Source: Anaerotruncus sp. G3(2012)
GTDB taxonomy: Bacteria > Bacillota > Clostridia > Oscillospirales > Ruminococcaceae
Reading direction: 5' to 3'
Assembly: GCF_000403395.2 (NCBI RefSeq)
Contig: NZ_KE159675.1
Span: forward strand, 256,808 to 320,807
Length of the DNA stretch: 64,000 bases
Shown here: positions 1 to 8,396 of the stretch, piece by piece
Position numbering within the stretch: position 1 is the first letter of the stretch
How the letters are laid out: every line of letters starts with the position of its first letter
Notes under the pieces: model-generated
Told to the model about the DNA's origin: nothing
Seen by the model: the letters and a program-made list of their open reading frames with translations, nothing else
Database searches by the model: none
Program-made: the position numbers and the translations under genes

Positions 1-203
1 TATCCGCTTATCTCGACCCCTCGGTCATGACCTATACCATCCAGGTGGTAGCAGGTGTCATTGTTGCAGTGGGTGCAGTCATCGGCATCTATTGGCGCAG
101 GGCCAAGAAAAAGGTGCAGGACAAGCTGGGCATTGATGAAAATGCCAAAAAAGAAGTCGAAGAGGATGTTATCGCATTTACCGAAACTTCCGACGAAAAA
201 TAA
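1..203 (+). CDS. Small membrane protein, 3' end only
   Basis: The reading frame is open from the first base of the window (codons in phase with base 3) to a TAA at 201-203, so only the last 66 residues are visible. The fragment has one hydrophobic segment rich in Val, Ala, Ile and Gly (about residues 14-30 of the fragment), then a very basic stretch (WRRAKKKV) and an acidic Glu/Lys tail. This is the layout of a short single-span protein with a cytoplasmic charged tail. Similar small proteins with a YLDPS-like start are familiar to me from Clostridia, but I know no function for them. A rho-independent terminator follows within 100 bases, so this gene ends its operon. Confidence 0.6.
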   Translation, partial: SAYLDPSVMTYTIQVVAGVIVAVGAVIGIYWRRAKKKVQDKLGIDENAKKEVEEDVIAFTETSDEK

Positions 204-264
204 GACGTATGCATCCAATCCATGGTTCTGCTGCTGGCAGTGCCATGGATTCCAGCGTGTGTAC

Positions 265-299
265 CTGGCGCAGGAGAGGGATTCCAGCGCCAGTTTTTT
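265..299 (+). terminator. Rho-independent terminator
   Basis: Arms CTGGCGC (265-271) and GCGCCAG (287-293) pair perfectly and are followed directly by six T (294-299). It separates the partial membrane-protein gene from yigZ. Confidence 0.8.
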
Positions 300-373
300 G
301 TATCGCCGAACCATTTTAAATCGTCCGCAGGGTGTGGTATTTGGCCGCCCCTGATACGGCTGGGGGAAAGCCT

Positions 374-1000
374 ATGATCGAATATACAACGGTCCGTTCG
401 GACGCTTCGGACGAATTCACCGAACGGCGCTCCCGGTTCATCGGGTACATCCGGCCGGCGCGCACCGAAGAGGAAGCTGTGGCGTTCATCAATGAGAAAA
501 AGTCTGCGCACTGGGATGCTGCCCACAACGTTTATGCCTATATCCTGCGGGAAGGGCAGACCCGGCGTTATTCGGATGACGGAGAGCCGCAGGGCACCGC
601 CGGGATGCCGGTGCTCGATGTGCTGCAAAAGGAGGGGCTGACCGACATCGTAGTGGTGGTGACCCGTTATTTTGGCGGGATTCTGCTGGGCGCGGGCGGA
701 TTGGTACGCGCCTATTCGCATGGGGCAAAGCTCGCGGTCGATGCGGCGGAGCGGATGACAGTGAGCGAATGCACCGAGCTGGCGTTGGAATTCGGCTACG
801 ACCTTTATGGGAAAATCTCCTATATTTTGCCCAAATATCACGCCCGGACGACCTTTTCCGACTTTGGTGCAGTGGTACGGTTACAGATCCTGCTGCGGGA
901 CTGCGACCTCCCACCGTTTGAAAAGGAGCTTACCGAGCTGACTGCGGCGCAGGTGGTACCGCAGGCCATCGAAAAACGGTTTGCATGTATCGAAGGGTAA
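374..1000 (+). CDS. yigZ: YigZ/IMPACT family protein
   Basis: A 208-residue protein of the UPF0029/IMPACT (YigZ, YvyE) family. The N-terminal domain shows the family hallmarks: ERRSRFIGY near residue 16, a SDDGEPQGTAGMP motif near residues 74-86, and VVVVTRYFGGILLGAGGLVRAY around 97-118. The last 60-70 residues fit the C-terminal DUF1949 ferredoxin-like domain. The molecular role is unsettled; the family is linked to ribosomes or translation control by homology with yeast/mammalian IMPACT. The ATG at 374 is preferred over an upstream in-frame start at 332, because GGGGGAAAG (362-370) lies just before it and the family begins here. It is monocistronic between a terminator and dgt. Confidence 0.9.
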   Translation: MIEYTTVRSDASDEFTERRSRFIGYIRPARTEEEAVAFINEKKSAHWDAAHNVYAYILREGQTRRYSDDGEPQGTAGMPVLDVLQKEGLTDIVVVVTRYFGGILLGAGGLVRAYSHGAKLAVDAAERMTVSECTELALEFGYDLYGKISYILPKYHARTTFSDFGAVVRLQILLRDCDLPPFEKELTELTAAQVVPQAIEKRFACIEG

Positions 1001-1129
1001 GCCGGTCGATTCCTGTCTTTTGCAAGAAATTTTTGCATAGGGCAGGAATTTTTCTTTTGGCGGAGTATAATATATTAGAGCGAAACCGGGAACCGGCCGA
1101 ATGACAGCATTCAGGAAGGGTGGACAGCC

Positions 1130-2140
1130 ATGACGATCCGAGAACAAACCGAACAGATGCAGGCGGAAAACCTCTCAAAATACGCCAGCCTTCCCCAAAA
1201 TTCCCGCGGCCGGGAACGCCCGGTTGAGGACTGCCCAATCCGCACCGCCTATGCGCGCGACCGGGACCGGATTATCCATTGCAAGAGCTTCCGGAGGCTG
1301 ATGCACAAAACACAGGTGTTCCTCTCGCCGGAAAGCGACCATTACCGCACCCGTCTGACCCATACGCTCGAGGTCAGCCAGATTGCCCGCACCATCGCAT
1401 CTGCCCTGCGGCTCAACGAGGAGCTGACCGAGGCAATCGCGCTAGGGCATGACCTGGGGCATACCCCATTCGGGCACGCGGGGGAACGGGCACTCAAACA
1501 TTGCTGTCCCTACGGCTTTTCTCATCCGGTGCAGAGCGTGCGGGTGGTGGAGAAGCTGGAAAATGGCGGCGCAGGCTTGAACCTCACCTTTGAGGTGCGC
1601 AACGGGATCGGCTGCCACTCGTATTCCAACCCATCCGCCGAGGGGGCTGCTCTGACACTCGAAGGCAGGGTGGTCTACTATGCGGACAAGATCGCCTACC
1701 TCAACCATGACCTGGAAGATGCGATGCGCGCCCAGGTGCTTTCGGAGGAAGAGATCCCCTGGACGATCAAATACGACTTGGGGCGCACCAAATCCCAGCG
1801 GATCACCGCTCTGATCGAGTCGATTGTCCAAAACAGCGGCGAAGACATCCGAATGGACCCCACCACAGGTGCGGCTTTCAAGCAGTTTCACAAATTTATG
1901 TACGATGCGGTCTACACCAGTCCCGCCGCCAAAGGGGAAGAGGGAAAGGCACAGGCGGTTGTAGAACAGCTATATGCCTATTTTACGGCACATCCTAAGG
2001 AGCTTCCGCAGGAATACCAGCAGATTCTGAAGGATTCGGACGAGGCGCGTGCGGCATGTGACTATATCTCGGGCATGTCCGACCGGTATGCAGTCGCGAT
2101 CTATGAACGGCTGTATGTGCCACAGCCCTGGAGCATCTGA
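1130..2140 (+). CDS. dgt: Deoxyguanosinetriphosphate triphosphohydrolase-like HD protein
   Basis: A 336-residue HD-domain protein of the dGTPase (Dgt) family, which removes triphosphate from dNTPs and so trims nucleotide pools in the cytoplasm. Metal ligands are visible as H78 in RTRLTHTLEV and H107-D108 in ALGHDLGHTPFGHAG, and the N-terminal RDRDRIIHCKSFRRL signature is typical. It is of the shorter dgt type 2 length, common in Firmicutes. GGAAGGGTGGACAGCC precedes the ATG at 1130. A TATAAT at 1066-1071 could serve as its -10 box, but the -35 region is weak. dnaG lies downstream beyond a repeat-filled spacer; this dgt-dnaG-rpoD order is common in Clostridia. Confidence 0.92.
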   Translation: MTIREQTEQMQAENLSKYASLPQNSRGRERPVEDCPIRTAYARDRDRIIHCKSFRRLMHKTQVFLSPESDHYRTRLTHTLEVSQIARTIASALRLNEELTEAIALGHDLGHTPFGHAGERALKHCCPYGFSHPVQSVRVVEKLENGGAGLNLTFEVRNGIGCHSYSNPSAEGAALTLEGRVVYYADKIAYLNHDLEDAMRAQVLSEEEIPWTIKYDLGRTKSQRITALIESIVQNSGEDIRMDPTTGAAFKQFHKFMYDAVYTSPAAKGEEGKAQAVVEQLYAYFTAHPKELPQEYQQILKDSDEARAACDYISGMSDRYAVAIYERLYVPQPWSI

Positions 2141-2145
2141 GCGCC

Positions 2146-2245
2146 CCCCATAGGCCCCACCCCGGCAGGCAGGGAGCACTTTTCCATCTGATCTTGATCC
2201 AAAAGTTTCGTCCACCTTTTCAAAGGTGGCGGGGTCGAGGGGCAG
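2146..2245 (+). repeat. 100-bp direct repeat, copy 1
   Basis: This stretch recurs 244 bp downstream (2390-2489) with one mismatch (C at about 2199 versus T). It contains a small hairpin (CCACCTTT / AAAGGTGG around 2211-2230) and ends in GGGGTCGAGGGGCAG, a module seen inverted at about 10136-10157. It lies directly after the dgt stop and is non-coding. Confidence 0.85.
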
Positions 2246-2252
2246 TGAGACA

Positions 2253-2389
2253 GTGAAAGTTTGGTTCCAGCCCAAACTTTCAGGCGCGAGGCGCCTTCCT
2301 CGGGGCTTCTCGGGCCTTTGGTCCCGAAGCGCGGCATACGCCGCGACGCCCCTGCGGGCTGTCTTATGGGATAGGGGGCAGTGCCCCCT
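2253..2389 (+). repeat. Dispersed palindromic repeat module
   Basis: The segment between the two 100-bp direct repeats contains stacked short palindromes: a GTTTGG..CCAAAC arm pair, GGCGC..GCGCC, and CGGGCC..GGTCCCG. Read on the opposite strand, the block at about 10370-10500 has the same modules in the same order (TTTGGTTCCAG, AGGCGC..GCGCCTTCCTCG, CTTCTCGGGC, CCCCTGCGGGCTGTCTT), so this is a dispersed family and not a local accident. Confidence 0.75.
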
Positions 2390-2489
2390 CCCCATAGGCC
2401 CCACCCCGGCAGGCAGGGAGCACTTTTCCATCTGATCTTGATTCAAAAGTTTCGTCCACCTTTTCAAAGGTGGCGGGGTCGAGGGGCAG
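2390..2489 (+). repeat. 100-bp direct repeat, copy 2
   Basis: Near-identical to 2146-2245 with a constant offset of 244 bp. It ends 82 bp before the dnaG start codon, so it lies in the leader or promoter region of dnaG. Confidence 0.85.
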
Positions 2490-2571
2490 AGCCCCCGGTC
2501 CACCGGAACGGTGCTTTTCCGGGTGAAGCGCTGTTCGAAGGGCAACCAACAGTTGAAAAGGAGGGCAGCCC

Positions 2572-4353
2572 TTGATTTCTGACCTGTTTTTGCAGGAGCT
2601 GAAAAACAACAGTGACATTGAACAAGTCGTCTCCTCTTATGTCAGACTTCGCCGGCGGGGGCGGATTTCCACCGGGCTCTGCCCGTTCCATTCCGAGAAA
2701 TCCCCCTCGTTTACCGTCTATCCGGACAACCAGAGCTTTTTCTGTTTTGGCTGCGGCGCGGGAGGGGACATTATCACTTTCATCCGCCGGATCGAAAACC
2801 TTGAATATGTGGAGGCGGTCAAGTTTCTGGCGGAGCGGGCCGGGATGGCAATGCCCGAGGATGTCGGGGATGACCGGGCCGCCCGGCTGAAGGTTCGTGT
2901 CTTTGAGTTGAACCGCACACTCGCCCGTTATTATCACGACCTTCTGAAACAGCCATCCGGCAGGACGGGTCTGGACTATCTGCATGCGCGGGGGCTCTCC
3001 AACCAGACGATCATCCGGTTTGGACTGGGGTTCGCGCCCAACGGCTGGGACCTGACTGCCCGGTATCTGCGCGGCAAGGGGTTCACCGATGAGGAGATGG
3101 TCACAGCTGCGGTTGCCGCCCGGAACAGCCGGGGCGGGCTTTATGACCAGTTCCGAAACCGGGTGGTATTCCCGATCATCGACCTGCGCGGCAATGTGAT
3201 CGGGTTTGGCGGACGGGTCATGGGGTCGGACAGCGGGCCGAAATACCTCAACTCGGGAGATACGCCGGTATTCAAAAAAAGCCGCAATTTGTTTGCGCTC
3301 AACTTCGCCAAGGCATCCAAGCGCAAGGGGCTTCTGCTCTGCGAGGGTTATATGGATGTGATTGCTGTGCATCAGGCGGGGTTTGACAACGCGGTTGCAA
3401 CCCTTGGGACCGCTCTGACCGGCGAACAGGCGCGGCTGATCGCCCAATATACCGATCAGGTGACGATCGCCTATGATTCGGATGGTGCCGGGCAGACCGC
3501 GACCAGACGTGCGGTCGGGCTGCTCGCGGAAACCGGGGTCAAAATCCGGGTGCTGACGATGAGCGGCGCCAAGGACCCGGACGAGTATATCAAAACATTT
3601 GGGGCCGAGCGGTTCAGCCTGCTGATCGAAAACGCTTCCAATGCGACCGAATTCGAGATTGCCAAGCTGCGGCAGAGATACCCGGTTGAGACAGCGGATG
3701 GCAAGGTCAGCTTTCTGCGGGAATTTGTCAAGCTGATGACCGGGGTTTCCAACCCGATCGAGCGGGATGTCTACATCGCAAAGACAGCATCCGAGCTTGA
3801 GGTCGATAAAACCGCGATTACCACCCAGCTAAACTACGAGCTGAAACGCGCCGCCCGTAAGGGGAAACGGCGGGAGGCTTCCGAACTGAAGGTCTACAGC
3901 GAGGCCCGCGGGCCAACATACGGGGCGGTGGACCTCCAGCGGTCGCGCAACATCAAGTATGCGCTGGCCGAGGACAAGCTGCTCGCGATCCTGATGAAAA
4001 ATCCTGACTATTACCGGCATATTGCCGGGCAAATACAGATCGGGGATTTTGTAACCGACCGCAACCGGGAGCTGGCACAGGTGCTTTTCGACCGGCTGGA
4101 AAACGGGCAGTCGGTTGAACTGACCATGCTTTCTGCGGTGCTCTCGATCGACCAGATGGGGATTGCCGCAGAACTGCTGAATTCGATTTCGGGCATGGCG
4201 TTTGACCCCGCGGATGCGGACGCGTACATCGAGACCATATTAAGCTACCGGGAACAGAAATCGCAGGACGAGGTCGCTGCCATGTCGGATGACGACCTGA
4301 TGGCATACATCACCTCGCTTGCATCCAAAAAAAACAGGGGGACAAAAAACTGA
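2572..4353 (+). CDS. dnaG: DNA primase DnaG
   Basis: A 593-residue bacterial primase, which makes RNA primers on single-stranded DNA at the replication fork in contact with DnaB helicase. The CHC2 zinc finger has ligands at C37, H40, C58 and C61 (CPFH...CFGCGAGGD). The catalytic core follows, with [11 protein letters not shown] and the Toprim motifs [12 protein letters not shown] and [16 protein letters not shown]; the C-terminal third is the variable helicase-binding part. The start is a TTG at 2572, supported by AAAAGGAGGG at 2557-2564. The stop overlaps the rpoD ATG by one base (TGATG), so dnaG and rpoD are translationally coupled, the classical macromolecular synthesis operon without rpsU. 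Confidence 0.97.
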   Translation: MISDLFLQELKNNSDIEQVVSSYVRLRRRGRISTGLCPFHSEKSPSFTVYPDNQSFFCFGCGAGGDIITFIRRIENLEYVEAVKFLAERAGMAMPEDVGDDRAARLKVRVFELNRTLARYYHDLLKQPSGRTGLDYLHARGLSNQTIIRFGLGFAPNGWDLTARYLRGKGFTDEEMVTAAVAARNSRGGLYDQFRNRVVFPIIDLRGNVIGFGGRVMGSDSGPKYLNSGDTPVFKKSRNLFALNFAKASKRKGLLLCEGYMDVIAVHQAGFDNAVATLGTALTGEQARLIAQYTDQVTIAYDSDGAGQTATRRAVGLLAETGVKIRVLTMSGAKDPDEYIKTFGAERFSLLIENASNATEFEIAKLRQRYPVETADGKVSFLREFVKLMTGVSNPIERDVYIAKTASELEVDKTAITTQLNYELKRAARKGKRREASELKVYSEARGPTYGAVDLQRSRNIKYALAEDKLLAILMKNPDYYRHIAGQIQIGDFVTDRNRELAQVLFDRLENGQSVELTMLSAVLSIDQMGIAAELLNSISGMAFDPADADAYIETILSYREQKSQDEVAAMSDDDLMAYITSLASKKNRGTKN

Positions 4354-5438
4354 TGGGAGCACAGGAAAAGAAAGCATTACTCAAAGAGCTGATCGAAACC
4401 GGAAAGGCCAAGGGCAAGCTGACCACCAAGGAACTGAGCGACGCGCTCGAGGAGCTGGACTACGATGTTGAGCAGGTGGATAAGCTCTATGATATGTTCG
4501 AGCAGAACAACATCGAGATCGTGGAGGATATGATCACGCCGGTGGAAGAGGACTTCAAAAACATCGGCAAGGACACCGATCTGGACGTGGCGCTCGCCGC
4601 CGAAGGCATCAATATCGATGACCCGGTCAAGGTCTATCTGAAGGAGATCGGTCGGGTGCCACTGCTCTCTGCCGATGAGGAGATCAACCTCGCGGTCCGG
4701 ATGGCAGAAGGGGATATCGAAGCCCGCAAACGCCTTTCGGAAGCCAACCTGCGTCTGGTGGTCAGTATTGCAAAACGGTATGTCGGCCGCGGGATGCAGT
4801 TCCTCGACCTGATTCAGGAGGGCAATCTGGGCCTGATTAAGGCGGTCGAGAAGTTTGACCACACCAAGGGCTTCAAATTTTCCACCTATGCGACCTGGTG
4901 GATCCGGCAGGCGATCACCCGCGCAATCGCGGACCAGGCGCGCACCATCCGTATCCCGGTGCATATGGTAGAGACGATCAACAAGGTCAAGAAGGTCAGT
5001 TCACAGCTCCTGCACAAAAACGGGCACGAGCCGTCCGCTGAGGAGATCGCTGCCGAACTGGATATGCCCGCTGACAAGGTGCGGGAGATCATGCGGGTGG
5101 CACAGGAGCCGGTCTCGCTCGAAACACCGATCGGTGAAGAGGAGGACAGCCATCTCGGAGATTTCATTGAGGATGTGGAAGCCCCCGCTCCTGCGGAGGC
5201 GGCTTCCCACACCCTTTTGAAGGAGCAGCTTTCCGAGGTGCTCCAGACCCTCACCCCGCGTGAGGAAAAGGTGCTCCGCCTGCGGTTTGGGCTGGAAGAC
5301 GGGCGCAGCCGCACCCTGGAAGAGGTGGGCAAGGAGTTCAATGTTACCCGCGAACGTATCCGGCAGATCGAAGCGAAGGCGTTGCGCAAGCTGCGCCATC
5401 CCTCGCGGAGCAAACGCCTCAAGGACTTTCTGGACTGA
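4353..5438 (+). CDS. rpoD: RNA polymerase primary sigma factor RpoD/SigA
   Basis: A 361-residue sigma-70 of Gram-positive (SigA) length. Region 1.1 is at the N-terminus. Region 1.2 starts at [17 protein letters not shown]. Region 2 contains the [22 protein letters not shown] motif and the -10 reader segment [17 protein letters not shown]. Region 3 and region 4 follow, the latter ending in the helix-turn-helix [29 protein letters not shown], which reads the -35 box. The many TTGACA-N17-TATAAT promoters in this window fit a factor of this type. It overlaps dnaG by one base. Confidence 0.98.
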   Translation: MGAQEKKALLKELIETGKAKGKLTTKELSDALEELDYDVEQVDKLYDMFEQNNIEIVEDMITPVEEDFKNIGKDTDLDVALAAEGINIDDPVKVYLKEIGRVPLLSADEEINLAVRMAEGDIEARKRLSEANLRLVVSIAKRYVGRGMQFLDLIQEGNLGLIKAVEKFDHTKGFKFSTYATWWIRQAITRAIADQARTIRIPVHMVETINKVKKVSSQLLHKNGHEPSAEEIAAELDMPADKVREIMRVAQEPVSLETPIGEEEDSHLGDFIEDVEAPAPAEAASHTLLKEQLSEVLQTLTPREEKVLRLRFGLEDGRSRTLEEVGKEFNVTRERIRQIEAKALRKLRHPSRSKRLKDFLD

Positions 5439-5485
5439 GAGGCTTTGTTCCTTGTGCGCTACATAGCATTGTTCATAATTTCTAG

Positions 5486-5514
5486 TGGACTTTTTCGGTA
5501 AACTGCGCTATAAT
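5486..5514 (+). promoter_or_regulatory. Sigma-A promoter upstream of the PrsA-like gene
   Basis: TGGACT (5486-5491) and TATAAT (5509-5514) are separated by 17 bp. Transcription would start near 5521 and run through a 170-base leader that contains a hairpin before the lipoprotein gene at 5693. Confidence 0.6.
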
Positions 5515-5593
5515 GATGCGCAGAAGCCAAAAGGCAAAGCGGCGGTTCACACTGCGGAGCCTTGCCGGCGATTCGATGAAAAACCACTCTCGC

Positions 5594-5629
5594 GGAAGCC
5601 TGCTGCGGCGGTGCCGCAGGCTTCCTTTT
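5594..5629 (+). terminator. Hairpin with T-run in the leader (terminator or attenuator)
   Basis: GGAAGCCTGC (5594-5603) pairs with GCAGGCTTCC (5616-5625) and is followed by TTTT. It lies downstream of the 5486-5514 promoter and upstream of the 5693 start codon, so it could stop a roughly 105-nt transcript or attenuate the gene. Confidence 0.6.
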
Positions 5630-5692
5630 GCAGTTGCCGGTTCGCAACACAAAACCGCACCGCAAAAACCCCATTAGGAGGAACGGAAAAGG

Positions 5693-6730
5693 ATGAACTA
5701 TTTGAAAAAAACCGCTGCGTCGGCGATGGCATTGCTGCTGGCGGGCAGCCTGGGTGCATGCAGCATCGGCGGCGACACCAACTGGGTCGCGAAATTTGGC
5801 GATCAGACGGTCCCGGCTGGCGTCTACCTGATCCAGATGGTCGAGGGTTACTATGGCCTGCTGGATGAATCGGGGGTCGAGGATGATGCACTGCTGAAAA
5901 CACAGTTCGACGGGCAGTCCGGATCGCAGAAGGTCTCGGACAACGCGCGGGCCGCGCTCAATGCATACATCGCGGTGGAAGAAAAGTTCGACGAGCTTGG
6001 CCTGACGCCGGAACCGCTTGCGTTTGAGGCGATCCCCCAGAACGCGGAGATGTACTGGCAGTATGTTGGGCAGGTCTATGAGCGCAACGGTGTTTCGATC
6101 GACTCGTATACCAAAACCCTCGAGAATACCACCAAAAAATCGCAGGTGTTCAACGCGATCTATGGGGAGGGCGGCAGCCAGGAGGTCCCTGAAAGCGAAA
6201 TCCGCGCCAAATTTGAGACCGACTACGCCAAGATCATCGTGATCCCGCTGAGTTTCAGCGGTTCCGAGGACGAGGAAACCAAGAAAGAGGCCGACCAGAA
6301 TACCCGTGATACGATCAACGGCTATAAGCAGCGCGCTGACGCAGGGGAGGATATGGAAGACCTGGTTTACGAAGCGCGCAAACAGGCGACCGGTGACGAA
6401 GACCTGGAAAAACCGGAGGCGGGCAGTTCGTACACCTTTGTGAACCGCAACAATTCCCAGTACGGCCAGCCGGTGACCGATGCGATTTTTGCCGCGGCAA
6501 ACGGTGTGCCGACCGTATTTGAGGATGAAAACAGCATCTTCCTGTTCACCCGTTATGACATCACCGAAAATGAAAATGATTTCACCTCCCGCAAAGCGAG
6601 CATCCTCGCGGAGATGAAAGCCGAGGAGTTTGATGCGCTGATCGCCGAGTGGGCCATCGCACTTTCGGATGTCACCTATAACGAAGCAGCGTTCAAGCGT
6701 TATTCCGCAGAAAAGCTGAAGCTCTCTTAA
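5693..6730 (+). CDS. PrsA/SurA-like lipoprotein foldase
   Basis: A 345-residue predicted lipoprotein with signal peptide MNYLKKTAASAMALLLAG and lipobox LGAC, Cys at residue 23. The body is a helical SurA/PrsA N-terminal-like chaperone region with a WVAKFGDQTVPAGVYLIQM start, which resembles the strand-helix opening of foldases. A clear parvulin PPIase domain with its usual GG-LG motifs is not obvious, so it may be a chaperone-only member. It would act outside the membrane on secreted proteins. AGGAGGAACGG precedes the ATG. It stands alone, with repeat-rich sequence downstream. Confidence 0.65.
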   Translation: MNYLKKTAASAMALLLAGSLGACSIGGDTNWVAKFGDQTVPAGVYLIQMVEGYYGLLDESGVEDDALLKTQFDGQSGSQKVSDNARAALNAYIAVEEKFDELGLTPEPLAFEAIPQNAEMYWQYVGQVYERNGVSIDSYTKTLENTTKKSQVFNAIYGEGGSQEVPESEIRAKFETDYAKIIVIPLSFSGSEDEETKKEADQNTRDTINGYKQRADAGEDMEDLVYEARKQATGDEDLEKPEAGSSYTFVNRNNSQYGQPVTDAIFAAANGVPTVFEDENSIFLFTRYDITENENDFTSRKASILAEMKAEEFDALIAEWAIALSDVTYNEAAFKRYSAEKLKLS

Positions 6731-6739
6731 AGCCTGTTC

Positions 6740-6900
6740 AGCATTAAAAGTTTTACTCAATTTTTTTCCCAAAAATTGCGGTTTCCAAAGGCAGAGCCTT
6801 TGGCCGCGCTCCGCAGGGCGCGGAACGCTTTAGGAGCGACCCGGCAGAGGCTGGGCCGCTCTTTCCTTTCCCCGGCTCTGGTCCATTCGGAGCTGCGCCG
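6740..6900. repeat. Dispersed palindromic repeat block
   Basis: The block contains CAATTTTT..AAAAATTG (6758-6778), CCAAAGGC..GCCTTTGG and CCGCGC..GCGCGG palindromes. The start (AAAAGTTTTACTCAATTTTTTT) is the reverse complement of a segment at about 10158-10190. No gene is visible between 6731 and 7142; the block ends the PrsA-like transcript and leads into two further hairpins. Confidence 0.6.
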
Positions 6901-7021
6901 GCTGCGTATATGGCATATAAGAAAAAGAATATATATGTCAGTATCTGTTTTCATTGCTTGTGCAATCTCTTTTCAACATTAAACTTTATGTTAGTGGTAT
7001 TGGGATAAGCTCCTGTTGGAC

Positions 7022-7051
7022 AGAGGGCTTTTTTGTAAGTAAAAGCCCTCT
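7022..7051. other. Perfect 11-bp hairpin
   Basis: AGAGGGCTTTT (7022-7032) pairs perfectly with AAAAGCCCTCT (7041-7051). Neither side has a clean T-run, so I call it a hairpin and not a proven terminator. Confidence 0.6.
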
Positions 7052-7074
7052 AAAATAGCTCTCAGAGAAACGTC

Positions 7075-7101
7075 AAAGCCCCGGCTTTTGCCGGGGCTTT
7101 T
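7075..7101 (-). terminator. Terminator between convergent genes
   Basis: AAAGCCCCGG (7075-7084) pairs perfectly with CCGGGGCTTT (7091-7100) around a 6-base loop. It lies 42 bases beyond the stop of the minus-strand methyltransferase gene and can work in both directions. Confidence 0.75.
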
Positions 7102-7142
7102 CCATCATTCCTATTTTGAAATCGGACAAACTGCCGGGAATA

Positions 7143-8360
7143 TCAGAGCACAGTTGCACCATAGCGCGCAGCCACCAATTCCAGCTCTTCCTTTTCGAGC
7201 GCGCAGGAGGTTGAAACAACCAAAGCCTTTCCGTGGTAGTGCAGGAGCGCATTTTCGAGCGCCTCGAGCGACTCGGACTCAAACGCTACCGGCATATCCA
7301 CCATATGGGCGTTGAGCGAAAACTGGTAGCCATCATCCGGGGTATCCAGCCGGATGAGCACCGCGTCGCAGCTTTCATGCGAGACTTCGAGCAGTGCATC
7401 CGCCATATCCATCTCGCAGGTGATCGGCTCGGAGTATTCGAGACCGTTATCGAGATAGTATACGTCGCGCGCTGCCGCCAGGATTTCATAATCAACCGGC
7501 TTGATCCTGACTTTCTCTACATCGAAATTATCGACCATATGCCGCAAGGCAGCGATGTACTCGGGGTCGGTGCCGCAGCAGCCGCCGATGATCGACACAC
7601 CGCGCCGCATGAGCCGCGCACAGCGGTCGCTGAACTGGATCGGGGTGAGCGGCGGGTTTCCCGAATTGGGCTTGGCGATCAGCGGGACTTTGGCATAGGG
7701 TGCGATCCGCTCGAAAAGCGAAACCATATCGTCCGGGCCTTCCGAACAGTTCAGCCCAAAGGCCGAGATTCCCATGTCCTGAAGAATCAGCATCGAGGCG
7801 AGGATGTCGTCCCCCCACATGGTGCGCCCCTCTCCGTTGGCCGTCATGCTCAGAAAGATCGGCAGACCGGTTTTACGGGCAGAGATCACCGCGGCCCGGC
7901 ATTCGGACAGTGAGCTCATCGTCTCAATTACCAGCAGGTCCACTCCGGCCTCTGAGAGCGCCTGCGCCTGTTCATCATAGATTTCGAGCAGACGGGCAAA
8001 GGGGACCTCCCCGAACGGCTCGCACATCAACCCGGTGGTGGACATATCCCCAGCAAGCTTGGCCGAAGCCCGCCCGTCGAGCGCCTCCCGCGCGATTCCG
8101 ACGATCTTCCGGTTGAGGGCGGACACCTGCCCCTCCAGGCCGTAAGCCGCGAGGCTGCCGGCATTGGCGAGAAATGTTGGGGCATAAACGATGTCACTGC
8201 CCGCGTCGGCGTAGCCGCAAACCACCTGGCGGATCACTTCCGGGTGCTCGCTCGCCCACTGTTCTACACAGACGCCGCTGGGCATTCCTGCTTTCATATA
8301 CTGGGTGCCGGTTGCCCCATCAAGCAGCAGGGGCAGGCACAATCGGCCGTTTTCGTTCAT
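7143..8360 (-). CDS. Homocysteine S-methyltransferase domain protein (MetH N-terminal type)
   Basis: A 405-residue protein whose first 290 residues are a homocysteine-binding TIM barrel: LLLDGATGTQYMKAGMP at the start, GLNCSEGP for the first zinc Cys, and IIGGCCGTDPEYI for the Cys pair. This domain transfers a methyl group to homocysteine to form methionine. The last 110 residues resemble neither the folate- nor the B12-binding module of MetH, so this is a stand-alone methyltransferase or part of a split methionine synthase. An upstream TTG at 8393 is possible, but ATG 8360 is preferred because CAGGAAA lies 7 bases before it. It is 36 bases downstream of argS on the same strand. Confidence 0.8.
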   Translation of the reverse strand: MNENGRLCLPLLLDGATGTQYMKAGMPSGVCVEQWASEHPEVIRQVVCGYADAGSDIVYAPTFLANAGSLAAYGLEGQVSALNRKIVGIAREALDGRASAKLAGDMSTTGLMCEPFGEVPFARLLEIYDEQAQALSEAGVDLLVIETMSSLSECRAAVISARKTGLPIFLSMTANGEGRTMWGDDILASMLILQDMGISAFGLNCSEGPDDMVSLFERIAPYAKVPLIAKPNSGNPPLTPIQFSDRCARLMRRGVSIIGGCCGTDPEYIAALRHMVDNFDVEKVRIKPVDYEILAAARDVYYLDNGLEYSEPITCEMDMADALLEVSHESCDAVLIRLDTPDDGYQFSLNAHMVDMPVAFESESLEALENALLHYHGKALVVSTSCALEKEELELVAARYGATVL

Positions 8361-8396
8361 AACAGTTTTCCTGTTCCTTTCTTTTATTTGCAACCG

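Noticed and set aside
89..841. A 250-codon minus-strand frame over yigZ
   Set aside because: yigZ on the plus strand has the family motifs; the antisense frame crosses a clear terminator and shows no domain.
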